Shown: positions 1-8,575, counted from the stretch's first letter. The stretch: 41,009 nucleotides of DNA from Bacteroidia bacterium (GCA_030430845.1 JAUIKE010000061.1:1-41009); one strand, 5' to 3'. Made by a program: numbers and translations. Notes: generated by a model from the letters alone, not told the origin.

Positions 1-571
1 AAGTTTCTGTGTTGATTTGGTCAAATTTGAAGGCGGCCAGCGGCGTAGCTCCGGATACCGCATCAAATTGGGGTTCCATGAAAGGCCAGGCTAATGTAGA
101 ACGGGCGATCGAGCTGAAGCGATCCGCCAAGAAAGCCGGATGCCAGGTGGTGATGGCTACAGGGAAGGCAGCTTGCAACACAGCTCTGCCTACGAGAGCA
201 GGGTTAAAGACATTGTAGCCCAATCCACCAAATATGAACTTGCCCAGGGCAATCGCAATGACACCCCCCATGAATCCCATCCAGAGGGGGAAAGTCGGCG
301 GCAGTGTGAGGCCCAACAACAGGCCTGAAATCACCGCCGACCAATCCGATATGGTAGTTTCTTTATTGGATATCCGGCACAAGACATGTTCTGTCGCTAC
401 GCAGGCCATAGTAGTCACAGCCAGTAGCAGCAGTGCATTCAAGCCGAAAGCATAGATCGCAAAGAAGGTAACCGGCAGCAGTGCCCAAACCACATTCTGC
501 ATGATCACGTCGGTACTGATACCTTTGGTGATGTGAGGAGAAGTGCTGATATTTAAGGTCTTGTTAAGCAT
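1..571 (-). CDS. rnfD: Rnf electron transport complex subunit D (partial, cut by window start)
   Basis: Membrane subunit of the Rnf complex, which couples electron transfer between reduced ferredoxin and NAD+ to ion pumping across the inner membrane. Only the first 190 codons are here; the gene runs off the left edge. Translation of the minus strand from the ATG at 571 begins MLNKTLNISTSPHITKG and contains hydrophobic segments (VVWALLPVTFFAIYAFG and others), the conserved stretch GGLGYNVFNPALVGRA, and SGATPLAA near the edge, which matches the site where RnfD/NqrB carries covalently bound FMN on the threonine. The start lies one base after the rnfC stop, so the two genes are almost certainly co-transcribed and perhaps translationally coupled. 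NqrB is the close relative; the neighbouring RnfC with two Fe-S clusters decides for Rnf. The remaining rnfGEA/B genes would lie outside the window. Confidence 0.9.
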   Translation of the reverse strand, partial: MLNKTLNISTSPHITKGISTDVIMQNVVWALLPVTFFAIYAFGLNALLLLAVTTMACVATEHVLCRISNKETTISDWSAVISGLLLGLTLPPTFPLWMGFMGGVIAIALGKFIFGGLGYNVFNPALVGRAVLQAAFPVAITTWHPAFLADRFSSIARSTLAWPFMEPQFDAVSGATPLAAFKFDQINTET

Positions 572-572
572 G

Positions 573-1922
573 CTAAGTTGTCTTTTGTGCGGTCTTGCGT
601 TTTCGTACTATTGATTTGGATAATCTGAAATACTGAACTAGTGGTATGTGCGAAGGACAAACGTAGGAGCAGGATCCGCACTCAAAGCAATCCATGAGGT
701 TGAACTCTTCCGCCATTTTATCATAGGCTTCAAACTTGGCCAGAATGCCCAGCTTGGATGGATTGAGTGACAGCGGACAAGCATCTACGCAGGCCCCGCA
801 CTTGATACAAGGATATATCTTTTGTTTTCCTTTAGCTTCTTTTTCGGTAAAAACGAGAATGCCGGAAGTCCCTTTGACAATGGAAATGTCGAGGTTCGAA
901 ACTGCCACGCCCATCATCGGCCCTCCCATGTATACTTCACTGATGTTTTCGTCTACCCCGACTTCGTCCAATACATAGCGTAAAGGAGTACCTACAGGGA
1001 TCAGATAATTGCCCTTTTTTTTCACTCCGGGCCCGGTAATGGTCACGACCCGTTCCTGGATGCCCCGGCCACGCGGTAACAGCCTGCCAATTTCGGCTGC
1101 AGTAGCGACATTCACGACCACCACGCCTACATCAATAGGCAAACCTCCCGAAGGAACTTCTTTATCCAGCACAGAGGTAATGAGCATTTTTTCTGAACCT
1201 TGCGGATATTTAACCGGCACGACTTTTACGCTAACCGGCACATCGCCAGGCAGCTGACTTTGTAAATGATCCGCCGCATCCTGTTTGTTAGCTTCGATGC
1301 CGATGATGGCTTCTTTAGCCCCGGTGGCTTTAAGCAAATACCGGATGCCCATAAAGATGTCATCAGCCTGTTCGAGCATAACGCGGTGGTCCGTTGTCAG
1401 GTATGGCTCGCATTCAATACCATTGAGCATTAGGATGTCGCAATTTTTGCCTTCCGGTACTTTCAGCTTTACATGAGTAGGGAAAGCAGCGCCTCCCAAA
1501 CCCACAATCCCTGCATCCTGAACGCCCTGTAAGATCTCTTCCGGACTGGCCGTTTCGAGTTCTATCGGTGTGCCGTCCATAATCTCCTGGCTGGAATAGG
1601 GAAAAGCTTCCAGGTAAATACCCGGCACCATTTTTCCCGAAATGGTCGGTACATTGGCGATCTTCCGGATCTTTCCCGAGATGGGGGCATGAAGCGGTAC
1701 CGAGACATAGCCGCCGGCCTTGGCCAGTAGTTGTCCGCGTACCACTTCCTGCCCTTCCCGCACGATGATCTCCGAGGGGGCACCTATGTGCTGTACCACC
1801 GGCAGGATAATCAAAGGAGCAAAAGAGAATTGACGTATAGGCAACCCACTAGTTTCATCCTTGTGCTCCGGAGGATGTATGCCGTGTTTGAATGTGTTAT
1901 GTTGCAGGTTCCAAATTGACAT
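573..1922 (-). CDS. rnfC: Rnf electron transport complex subunit C
   Basis: Peripheral NADH/FMN- and Fe-S-carrying subunit of the Rnf complex. The 449 residues show the family order: an N-terminal RnfC barrel beginning FKHGIHPPEHKDET (residues 11-24), the Rossmann-like complex-I 51-kDa domain with GLGGAAFPTH (141-150), an SLBB segment, and two [4Fe-4S] motifs at C372-x2-C375-x2-C378-x3-C382 and C412-x2-C415-x2-C418-x3-C422. The length is normal for the short form without the long C-terminal extension of proteobacterial RnfC. rnfD follows one base after the stop. Upstream there is no rnfB; instead a 161-base gap containing a three-hairpin repeat separates it from a giant pyruvate:ferredoxin oxidoreductase-type gene on the same strand, so both may use the same ferredoxin pool. 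Confidence 0.95.
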   Translation of the reverse strand: MSIWNLQHNTFKHGIHPPEHKDETSGLPIRQFSFAPLIILPVVQHIGAPSEIIVREGQEVVRGQLLAKAGGYVSVPLHAPISGKIRKIANVPTISGKMVPGIYLEAFPYSSQEIMDGTPIELETASPEEILQGVQDAGIVGLGGAAFPTHVKLKVPEGKNCDILMLNGIECEPYLTTDHRVMLEQADDIFMGIRYLLKATGAKEAIIGIEANKQDAADHLQSQLPGDVPVSVKVVPVKYPQGSEKMLITSVLDKEVPSGGLPIDVGVVVVNVATAAEIGRLLPRGRGIQERVVTITGPGVKKKGNYLIPVGTPLRYVLDEVGVDENISEVYMGGPMMGVAVSNLDISIVKGTSGILVFTEKEAKGKQKIYPCIKCGACVDACPLSLNPSKLGILAKFEAYDKMAEEFNLMDCFECGSCSYVCPSHIPLVQYFRLSKSIVRKRKTAQKTT

Positions 1923-1943
1923 GTACGAAAATTTCTTTTTTTC

Positions 1944-2075
1944 GGGGCTGTCTCATCCGCCTCAGGCGGATGAGACAGCCCCATAAAGTTTTTTTTAGGA
2001 GGTGCCCGTACGGGCACCTCCTAAAAGAATATTATTGGCTGTCGAAAAAGGCCGTAGGTCTTTTGAGACAGCCTC
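1944..2075. repeat. Three-hairpin dispersed repeat, copy 1
   Basis: The gap between the PFOR-type gene and rnfC is filled by three consecutive hairpins. H1 (1944-1982) has perfect 19-bp arms around one base. H2 (1993-2026) is a perfect 34-bp palindrome with outer TTTTAGGAGGT/ACCTCCTAAAA. A constant spacer GAATATTATT (2027-2036) follows, then H3 (2037-2073), GGCTGTC pairing with GACAGCC around a GGCC-rich middle. The first 12 bases of H1 can also pair with the end of H3 (2064-2075, 11 of 12), so two alternative folds exist. Copies recur at 12322-12485 and 40842-40899. The outer ends (GAGGCTGTCTCAAAAG on the minus strand) look like insertion-sequence terminal repeats, so a MITE origin is plausible; no transposase is nearby. 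Confidence 0.8.
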
Positions 2076-2083
2076 TGTAAAAA

Positions 2084-5000
2084 TTAATTATATTTCTCTC
2101 CACGTTTAATCCACTTATCAATGTCCTTCTCGCTTCGATCAGCCGGCAAGCCGGGATGGATCACGCGGGCGGTACATTTCTCGGCAGCTTTTACCAGGTC
2201 TTGGTAAGGCCCTCCGTCCGGATTTTTGATGTAGGCTTTGTTGTCGCTGTTGTACTCAAAAATATTTGAGTTGAGCTTGATGCATTCATCGCAGGAGGTA
2301 CACTCATCGGTTTCCAGCCAGGGAGCCATATAGTCTCCCTCAGCTTTGGGTGTGTCTGCCTGCGGAGCATCAGCGACCGGCTTGGTCATGACCATTTCGG
2401 CAATGCCTTCACCATTTCCACCTGCCAGTTTCATTAGGCCCTGAGTGATTTTACCAACCACTTCTGCGCGGATTTTACCCTCGATGTCTTCTACCTCTAC
2501 TTTTTCGGTTTCTACTCCGGCTATTCCACGTAGCATAATCCAGAAGTCACGTCTTTCTTCGCAGGAATCGACGATGGTTTTGGCTACCAATACCCGGCTG
2601 AGGCGCTGTTTGCGATCTACTGCCCAGATGAATGGGAACTTGCCTTCGCGCTCGCTGTCGTCCATTTCGAGGAAGTCGGCCAGTAAGACCATATTATCGT
2701 TCCAGGCATCGCGTGGCACTTTGCGGAAATGCTTGCGGAAGCGACCTTCTGTGATCGCAAAGTCGGCAAAGGTCATCGGCACCTCCATGGTCTTTTCGCG
2801 GCCATTTTCCAGATATTTCAATTTGTACGTAGGCCAGAGGCTTTGAAGAGCCGGGTTACCGCTCAGGTCAAAGGCATCCTCGGGCTTGATACCGTCGTCA
2901 GGATTGTATTTGAATACAGGATAAGCACGTGATTCCACAGCTAACTTAGCCTGGTGAGCGCCGAGGTCATCCGCCACACCATGTTCGGGCTGGCAGGTGG
3001 TGTACAAGTTGAATAAGGCTGGGCGCTTGGTCATTAATCCGTCGATGAATCCTTCGATCATGTGGCTGGTATTAGCCAGCGTACCTTGCATGACGTAGGT
3101 ATTTCGGTGAGCCATTGCAATCAATCCGATTTCCTTACGAGGCTCGGGTTTTCCTTTCCAAACCTTACCGTATTGCGCCATGTCAGATACCTGACCAATG
3201 AAGCCGGAGGTACAAGCCTGGCCGCCTGTGTTGGAGTATACCTGCGTATCAACAACGATCACTTTGATCGGCTTGCCGGAGGCCATGAGGCGCGATAAGT
3301 TTTGGAAACCAATATCGTACATCGCACCGTCACCACCGAGCGCTACAACAGGAGGACAGAGTAACCATTCTTCATCGGTAAACTGATTCCAATTGAAGTA
3401 CGTAAAGAACTCGTCGTGCTCAGCTGGGTTGTACTTGCCTTCCAGTTCCAGCTCTGCCTTACGGATGGCTCTGAAACCTTCTGCCATTTTGGCCATGTGA
3501 CCCTCAAAGATACCCATCGCCATGGATGGAGAATCCTGGAACAGGTGGTTGGCCCATGGGAACGGATAAGGGTTGAACGGATAGGTACTACCCCATACAG
3601 AGGTACATCCGGTTGAATTACACATACCCATGCTGGATCGGCCTTTTCCGGTTACGCCCTGTGTATATTTCCATTTCAGGTTTTTCAGTTTCGCCAATAG
3701 CTGCGTCGTATCTCTTAACCAGGCCTGATCAATAGGATCGCTGCCCTGGCTGGATTCAAAGCGGCTAGCGATGTCGGACATCGTCAAATCGCTGTTTTGC
3801 GTTTCGGAAACGATCTTGGAGATCGTATCTGCATCGCCTACATTGACAGTACTGAATAATTTGCTCTGAATGTGTTTTTCCAGTCGGTCGATTAAATCTT
3901 CCAAGTGTGCTATGTGCTTCTTAATGCGGGGTTGCATTAAGGATTCCACAGTAGCGGTGAAGAGGTGGACCACTGATTTTTCGGAACATCCCAAACAAGC
4001 GCCGTCACCACTGGCAAAGTTTAGGTACGCATCTTTATTCAGCAGGATGGTTTCCAGAGGGCCGATCTTTTCTTCCAGGTCATCAATACGGTTGTATTTC
4101 TCCGGAGTACTTGGCAGATCCATCCAGAAATCCCATTCTGTTCTCAATTTATTAATGGAATCTTCGGTTTGAGGAACGATCCGAAGGGCGTCGTCATCAC
4201 AGACATTCACACATTCCATACAACCTTTACAGGTTTGTGGGTTGATGGTAATGCTGAACAAGCCGCCACTGTTCGGTTCATTTTTCTCATATACGTCGAA
4301 GTAAGGCCGCGTTAGGGCAAACTGGAAGTCGCCCAATTCTTCGCGGAACCATTCCATTTCCTGGGCAAAGCCGTTGGTGTTATCGCCGGCTTCGATTGCC
4401 ATGTCGATGGCATCGTGGATGAGGCTGTTGACGGTGGCACCGTTTTTAGTTTCACCGAATAAGGCTCGAACTGTGCCTTCCACTTGTCTAACCGCCTTCG
4501 GCAAATATTCCACTTTACCATGGTTTTTCCGAACCCGACCAACAACGGTATTTAATACGTCCGACAGGTCACTCACCAGCCCCGGAATGGCAGTATCCGG
4601 ACAAACTGTGTAGCAATTACCACAAGCCGTACAATTATTCGGCACCCATTCGGGATGTTCGAAACGGATACCGGTCATATCCCGGAACAGGGAAGTGACG
4701 GCCGGCATGACACTTAAGCCGATGAAGGGGTCGGTCAGGTTATCCGAACCCATACCGCGCTGGTAGAAATTACCGGTTTGTTCCCAGAAGCGATGAACGT
4801 CGCTTAGTTTGGATTCACTTTGAGGAACTGATTTTAGCATAGTGGGGATCGGCATGATGGCTTCGCCATTGGCTTTTTCATTATTGCCGGCGCCCAGTAC
4901 TTTGTTTTTGATTTCGTATACTTCGTCAAAACCGCGTTTTACGACGCGCATGTTGTCATCTACCACCCGCTGTCCTTTGGAACCGAATTTGTGTTGCAGC

Positions 5001-7021
5001 TGGTCTTCGATGGCTTTTAAGAGGGAAACTTCAGAAAGGCCTGCTTTTTCCATTAATGGAGAAGCAGCAAAGAAGGCGCCCTGGAAGGCAATCCCTTGCA
5101 TACGTAATTGTAATTCGGGATCGGTCGCTTCTTCGCGGGCTATTTTAAATCCGTCAATACAGAAAACGCGGATATCGTTATCGATGATGATCTTCTGATA
5201 AGCTTTTGGGATATCGGCCCAAGCTTGATCGGGTTTCTCTTTTTCGCTTTGGATAATGAACACTCCGCCTTTTTTCAGCCCGGCTAACGCATTCGTATGT
5301 TTGAATACATTCGGGTCGGGAGAAAGCACTACATCCACGAAGAAGTATTCGCAGTTGACGCGAATCGGTTCGGGTGCAGCAGCCAGATAGTAAGTGGTTG
5401 GCTGTCCCTTTTTCTCAGAACCATACTTCGGATTGGCCTTGATGTCAAAACCAAGCAGGTCGAAAAGGGTCATGGCCAGGTTTTTACCGGTAGTGATCGC
5501 TCCCCAACCTCCGATAGAGTGGAAGCGGACGGTTACGGCGCCATCCGGCATGAGGTTCGGATTTTCGGATCCGCGGACCGACAAGTCTTTCACGTTTGGA
5601 TAAAGTTCCTGAATACTTTCCTGATAGGCTCTTTGTTTCGGAGTAAACGGCTTATCGCGGATGAAATCGATGGATAGATAATACTGCTTTTTATGCTTAC
5701 CATCGGGCAGCATGTTTTCGACTGATCCGATAATTCCTTCAGGCTGCAAGTCACGGCTACCCATACCGAACGAACCGGAATAGAGTGCCGGCAGGTCTGT
5801 TTGTTTATAGCTTGGAAGTTCCGGATAAGGAACGTTCTTTTTGTGGGCACCATTCTCAATACACTTGGTCAAAACGGCGCGAACTTCTCTGGTAATAGGC
5901 AGGTCGGCGGCCAGCGGCTGGTCTAATCTTTCGAGAATCGTGACGCCTTTTTTGCCTTTCAATATTTTTCCGATCAGGTCACCGGGGAAGGGGCGGAACA
6001 TGACTAAATCAACAACCCCTACTTTTATACCGCGGGTTTTTCTCAGATAATCTGCTACGACTTCAGCACTTGGTACGACACTACCTTGACCCAGGATCAG
6101 GTAATCGGCATCTTCTACCTTATAGGTCATTACACGTTCGTACCGGCGGCCGGTGAGTTGGTAATATTCTTCAAAAGCCTGTTCGGTTAATTCCTTGATG
6201 TGGTCAAAGAAGAAGGGGCGCTGAGCCGCCACACTTTGCATGTAGGAATCCTGGTTTTGTACGATACCGGCCATCACCGGATTATCGACATCCCAGAGTT
6301 CGGGTATGCGGCGGCGGGTATCGCCATAAATGATCCGTTGTGCCGGAGTTGGCGTTTCGATGATGTCATCGGGCCGGCCGAGGAATTCTTTGATCAATTC
6401 GCGTTCGGGCAGCACCATGGATTCGATCAGGTGGGTGGTCAGGAACCCGTCCTGAGCTACGATACCGGGAGTAAGCGCCAATTCGGCGATCCGGTGTGCG
6501 ATGATATTCAGGTCGGCTACGTGTTGGGCTTTTTTAGCGAATAGCTGGAAAAAGCCGGTATCGTCGATGGCGTGATAGTCATCGTGGCCGGCGTGTACGT
6601 TCAGGGTCGATTTGGTCATGGCCCGGGAGCCCATGTTCAGTACGTAGGTCAGGCGTTTCCCGACGGCTGCGTACAGCGACTCATGCATGTAGGCGATCCC
6701 TTGCCCGGAGGAGAAGTTAGCAGCACGAAGGCCCGTCATGGACAAACCGGCGGTTACACCGGCCGCGGCATGCTCCCCTTCTGGTTCAATAAAGATCAGC
6801 GGCCGGTCGGAGATGTTGAGGTGCCCTTTGGCAGCCGCGTCCGCCCAATACTCACCCATTTGAGTAGAAGGGGTGATGGGGTAAGCCCCGGCGGCGTCGG
6901 TCGATTCCCGTTCGCACATAATGGCGGCGGTGTTCCCATCCAGCGCAACTCGAACACCCGGGTATTTGAAGGTTTGTTTTTTCTTATTCATGACTGCTTC
7001 TTTTTGACCAGGAAGTTTCAT
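2084..7021 (-). CDS. Giant single-chain 2-oxoacid (pyruvate):ferredoxin oxidoreductase with fused C-terminal ferredoxin
   Basis: Predicted TPP enzyme that oxidatively decarboxylates a 2-oxoacid, most likely pyruvate, to the acyl-CoA while reducing ferredoxin. Numbering from the ATG at 7021 (1645 aa): N-terminal pyrimidine-binding domain (about 15-260, with ESTDAAGAYPITPSTQMGE), domain II (about 290-395), gamma domain (VRFHSIGGWGAITTGKN, 498-514), two [4Fe-4S] motifs (C797/800/803/807 and C931/934/937/941), and the PP domain with proximal-cluster cysteines C1009, C1012, C1139, GGDG (D1231) and NTGGQ (1264-1268). It is some 450 residues longer than usual NifJ: extra sequence lies between the two ferredoxin motifs, a roughly 100-residue partly coiled-coil insert lies between C1012 and C1139, and a C-terminal single-cluster ferredoxin is added (C1574, C1577, C1580, C1616). 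Possible starts are TTG 7045, ATG 7021 and ATG 6991; none has a strong ribosome site. Confidence 0.9.
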   Translation of the reverse strand: MKLPGQKEAVMNKKKQTFKYPGVRVALDGNTAAIMCERESTDAAGAYPITPSTQMGEYWADAAAKGHLNISDRPLIFIEPEGEHAAAGVTAGLSMTGLRAANFSSGQGIAYMHESLYAAVGKRLTYVLNMGSRAMTKSTLNVHAGHDDYHAIDDTGFFQLFAKKAQHVADLNIIAHRIAELALTPGIVAQDGFLTTHLIESMVLPERELIKEFLGRPDDIIETPTPAQRIIYGDTRRRIPELWDVDNPVMAGIVQNQDSYMQSVAAQRPFFFDHIKELTEQAFEEYYQLTGRRYERVMTYKVEDADYLILGQGSVVPSAEVVADYLRKTRGIKVGVVDLVMFRPFPGDLIGKILKGKKGVTILERLDQPLAADLPITREVRAVLTKCIENGAHKKNVPYPELPSYKQTDLPALYSGSFGMGSRDLQPEGIIGSVENMLPDGKHKKQYYLSIDFIRDKPFTPKQRAYQESIQELYPNVKDLSVRGSENPNLMPDGAVTVRFHSIGGWGAITTGKNLAMTLFDLLGFDIKANPKYGSEKKGQPTTYYLAAAPEPIRVNCEYFFVDVVLSPDPNVFKHTNALAGLKKGGVFIIQSEKEKPDQAWADIPKAYQKIIIDNDIRVFCIDGFKIAREEATDPELQLRMQGIAFQGAFFAASPLMEKAGLSEVSLLKAIEDQLQHKFGSKGQRVVDDNMRVVKRGFDEVYEIKNKVLGAGNNEKANGEAIMPIPTMLKSVPQSESKLSDVHRFWEQTGNFYQRGMGSDNLTDPFIGLSVMPAVTSLFRDMTGIRFEHPEWVPNNCTACGNCYTVCPDTAIPGLVSDLSDVLNTVVGRVRKNHGKVEYLPKAVRQVEGTVRALFGETKNGATVNSLIHDAIDMAIEAGDNTNGFAQEMEWFREELGDFQFALTRPYFDVYEKNEPNSGGLFSITINPQTCKGCMECVNVCDDDALRIVPQTEDSINKLRTEWDFWMDLPSTPEKYNRIDDLEEKIGPLETILLNKDAYLNFASGDGACLGCSEKSVVHLFTATVESLMQPRIKKHIAHLEDLIDRLEKHIQSKLFSTVNVGDADTISKIVSETQNSDLTMSDIASRFESSQGSDPIDQAWLRDTTQLLAKLKNLKWKYTQGVTGKGRSSMGMCNSTGCTSVWGSTYPFNPYPFPWANHLFQDSPSMAMGIFEGHMAKMAEGFRAIRKAELELEGKYNPAEHDEFFTYFNWNQFTDEEWLLCPPVVALGGDGAMYDIGFQNLSRLMASGKPIKVIVVDTQVYSNTGGQACTSGFIGQVSDMAQYGKVWKGKPEPRKEIGLIAMAHRNTYVMQGTLANTSHMIEGFIDGLMTKRPALFNLYTTCQPEHGVADDLGAHQAKLAVESRAYPVFKYNPDDGIKPEDAFDLSGNPALQSLWPTYKLKYLENGREKTMEVPMTFADFAITEGRFRKHFRKVPRDAWNDNMVLLADFLEMDDSEREGKFPFIWAVDRKQRLSRVLVAKTIVDSCEERRDFWIMLRGIAGVETEKVEVEDIEGKIRAEVVGKITQGLMKLAGGNGEGIAEMVMTKPVADAPQADTPKAEGDYMAPWLETDECTSCDECIKLNSNIFEYNSDNKAYIKNPDGGPYQDLVKAAEKCTARVIHPGLPADRSEKDIDKWIKRGEKYN

Positions 7022-7336
7022 ATCTGTGTTATTTTCTTTTTTCAATGGTGGCTATTAATAATGCCTATAAACGACACCAGGATCCGGAATGACCAGACCC
7101 TGTGAAAGGAGGAGGTGGCTTCCATGACTCCTGGTTAATTTGGTTAGGTAAGAGTTTGTTTTATGGCTTTTGAGGCGCGAAGCGCCTCAAAAGCCATTTT
7201 TTTTTACAATGGTATTTTTTACTGATAATTGACGACACTAATTTAGGAGTATGAAAAAGAGGGGAGGATGATATTTGTCAGTGGGGGGGAGTGATTTTGA
7301 TTTTTTAATAGGGAGATAAGTGTAAAAAAGACAATT
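7022..7336. other. Intergenic region before the PFOR-type gene
   Basis: About 315 bases without a gene. It holds the leader of the PFOR-type gene, one strong hairpin (7163-7197, listed separately) and a run of seven G at about 7283-7289. No convincing TTG/TAnnTTTG promoter was found in it. Confidence 0.6.
7163..7207. terminator. Terminator-like hairpin with GAA triloop
   Basis: Perfect 16-bp stem (7163-7178 with 7182-7197) closed by C-GAA-G; the core reads GCGCGAAGCGC and contains the GCGAAGC mini-hairpin. A T-run follows on the plus strand (7197-7206). It lies downstream of the minus-strand MBL gene (stop at 7337), whose transcript would enter it from the other side, where no U-run follows; so its use as a simple terminator is uncertain. 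Confidence 0.6.
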
Positions 7337-8158
7337 TTATTTCTTGTTATTGACATCTTTTAATACAGACTTAAGCATATTCATCCGACTTAACTTTCCT
7401 CTCGACAAAAAATTCACTTCATGATTTTCTTTTAAGGACATCTTTTTAAAAATTTCTTGGATAGGATAGCCCTTTGCATGTAGGTCGGATGCCTGGCCAA
7501 AAAAATCTTCCAGGAACTGAAGTTTTTTCTGTAGGGACTGCTTGCCGTTTTTTAATTTAGGATTGTGGGCACAGAACAGGGGGCCGAAGTCCAGTTGGAG
7601 TATTTTTTTGATCGAGCCAATTTGTTCAGCCATACTTTCACTTTCAAGAAAATAGCTGATGTAGGAGTTGAGGTATAGATCTGCGGAAAAAAGCCAGCCC
7701 TGGTCGGGCTCGTGCAAGACGGTCATATCGGGGGCATGGCCGGGGGCAGGGATAATCTGAAAATTAAAATGAGGCGTTTGGATCACATCCGATTTTACTT
7801 CTATTTCTTCAAAAGCGGGGCGGTCTCCCCAAACTACTTTTTGGACGAGGCTGATCTTGGGCGGAGAGAGCATGAGTTGCCGGCAAAGTTTTGATCCATA
7901 TACCTTTACTGAAAAATAATCCTTTAAGGTTTGAACGTTTCCGGTATGATCTTCGTGATGATGGGTAAGGTAGATTTGCGCTACATTTAAATCTTTTACA
8001 CTATTTAGAACGGCCCTTCGCATATGTCTTTGCCCCGTATCGATCAAAAGGCCGTCAACGAAGTAGACGTTTACAAATAGTTTCGGCTTTAAAAGGGGAT
8101 GATACCCAAATCTGAAGCCTTTAATACCTTGATGTTCGAAAGAGGATGTAACTTGCAT
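7337..8158 (-). CDS. MBL-fold metallo-hydrolase
   Basis: Metallo-beta-lactamase-fold hydrolase of the glyoxalase II-like group, 273 aa, no signal peptide, so cytoplasmic. Metal ligands are clear: THHHEDH with H66, H68, D70 and H71, then H141 in PAPGHAPD, D160 in LFSADLY and H198 in CAHNP. This is a complete dinuclear site. The motif differs from the THVHADH of ETHE1-type persulfide dioxygenases, so a persulfide function cannot be claimed from sequence alone, although the cysteine dioxygenase and DsrE genes upstream make a thiol-related substrate attractive. It is the last gene of a minus-strand group, starting 25 bases after the ABM gene. It is not a resistance beta-lactamase by any feature seen. 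Confidence 0.85.
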   Translation of the reverse strand: MQVTSSFEHQGIKGFRFGYHPLLKPKLFVNVYFVDGLLIDTGQRHMRRAVLNSVKDLNVAQIYLTHHHEDHTGNVQTLKDYFSVKVYGSKLCRQLMLSPPKISLVQKVVWGDRPAFEEIEVKSDVIQTPHFNFQIIPAPGHAPDMTVLHEPDQGWLFSADLYLNSYISYFLESESMAEQIGSIKKILQLDFGPLFCAHNPKLKNGKQSLQKKLQFLEDFFGQASDLHAKGYPIQEIFKKMSLKENHEVNFLSRGKLSRMNMLKSVLKDVNNKK

Positions 8159-8183
8159 ACGTTAAAATGATTACTCGCCGGCA

Positions 8184-8504
8184 TTATTCTCTTTCAAAAC
8201 CGTAGTCTCTTTCGACCTTTGCAATTCTGGTTTTAAAACTTTGATACCAATCGCTTCGGCCTTTGTTTCTGGCAATGGTATGTTCGGACTGATCTCTCCA
8301 TTTTTTTATGGAATCCAGGTCTTTCCAATAAGAAACGGTAATGCCCAGCTCATTGCGGGCGCTTTCTACCCCGAGGAATCCTTCCTGTTGGGAGGCTAAC
8401 TCGACCATCAGATTGGCCATTTCTGCGTATCCGTTGTCTCCTTCTGTGCGAGTGGAGCTGAAGATGACGGCGTAGTAGGGGGGGGTGGGGGTTGGTGCGA
8501 TCAT
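8184..8504 (-). CDS. Antibiotic biosynthesis monooxygenase (ABM) fold protein
   Basis: Small 106-aa protein of the dimeric ferredoxin-like ABM superfamily (HmoA/YgiN relatives). Typical features: a first beta strand YYAVIFSSTR, the central EMANLMVELASQQEGFLGVESAR, then the conserved turn ITVSYWKDLDSIKKWRDQSEH and a C-terminal helix. The name is historical; members include heme-degrading, quinol-oxidising and non-catalytic stress proteins, and nothing here shows an antibiotic pathway. The N-terminus MIAPTPTPP is encoded by a G-rich tract on the plus strand. It is followed by the MBL gene at 25 bases and preceded by a long hairpin that separates it from the DsrE gene. Confidence 0.85.
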   Translation of the reverse strand: MIAPTPTPPYYAVIFSSTRTEGDNGYAEMANLMVELASQQEGFLGVESARNELGITVSYWKDLDSIKKWRDQSEHTIARNKGRSDWYQSFKTRIAKVERDYGFERE

Positions 8505-8520
8505 GCTATGTATTTTCTTT

Positions 8521-8575
8521 TTGGAAGATGTTTTTTATCTGAAAACGAAGTTTTCAGATAAAAAACATCTTCCAA
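8521..8575. terminator. Long perfect hairpin with GAA triloop between dsrE-like and ABM genes
   Basis: Perfect 26-bp arms (8521-8546 and 8550-8575) around the triloop GAA closed by C-G. A/T-rich stem (TTTTTTATCTG in the arm). It lies 27 bases after the DsrE-like stop and 17 bases before the ABM start (minus strand), so it could be a partial terminator or an mRNA processing or stability stem inside the operon. Confidence 0.65.

Noticed and set aside
1892..2080. Small plus-strand open frame across the first repeat
   Set aside because: Consists of hairpin arms and the antisense of rnfC's start; no codon bias.
7337..8504. Antibiotic resistance or antibiotic biosynthesis cluster (MBL plus ABM)
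   Set aside because: Both names are family labels; the MBL protein is glyoxalase II-like, has no signal peptide, and no biosynthesis genes are nearby.
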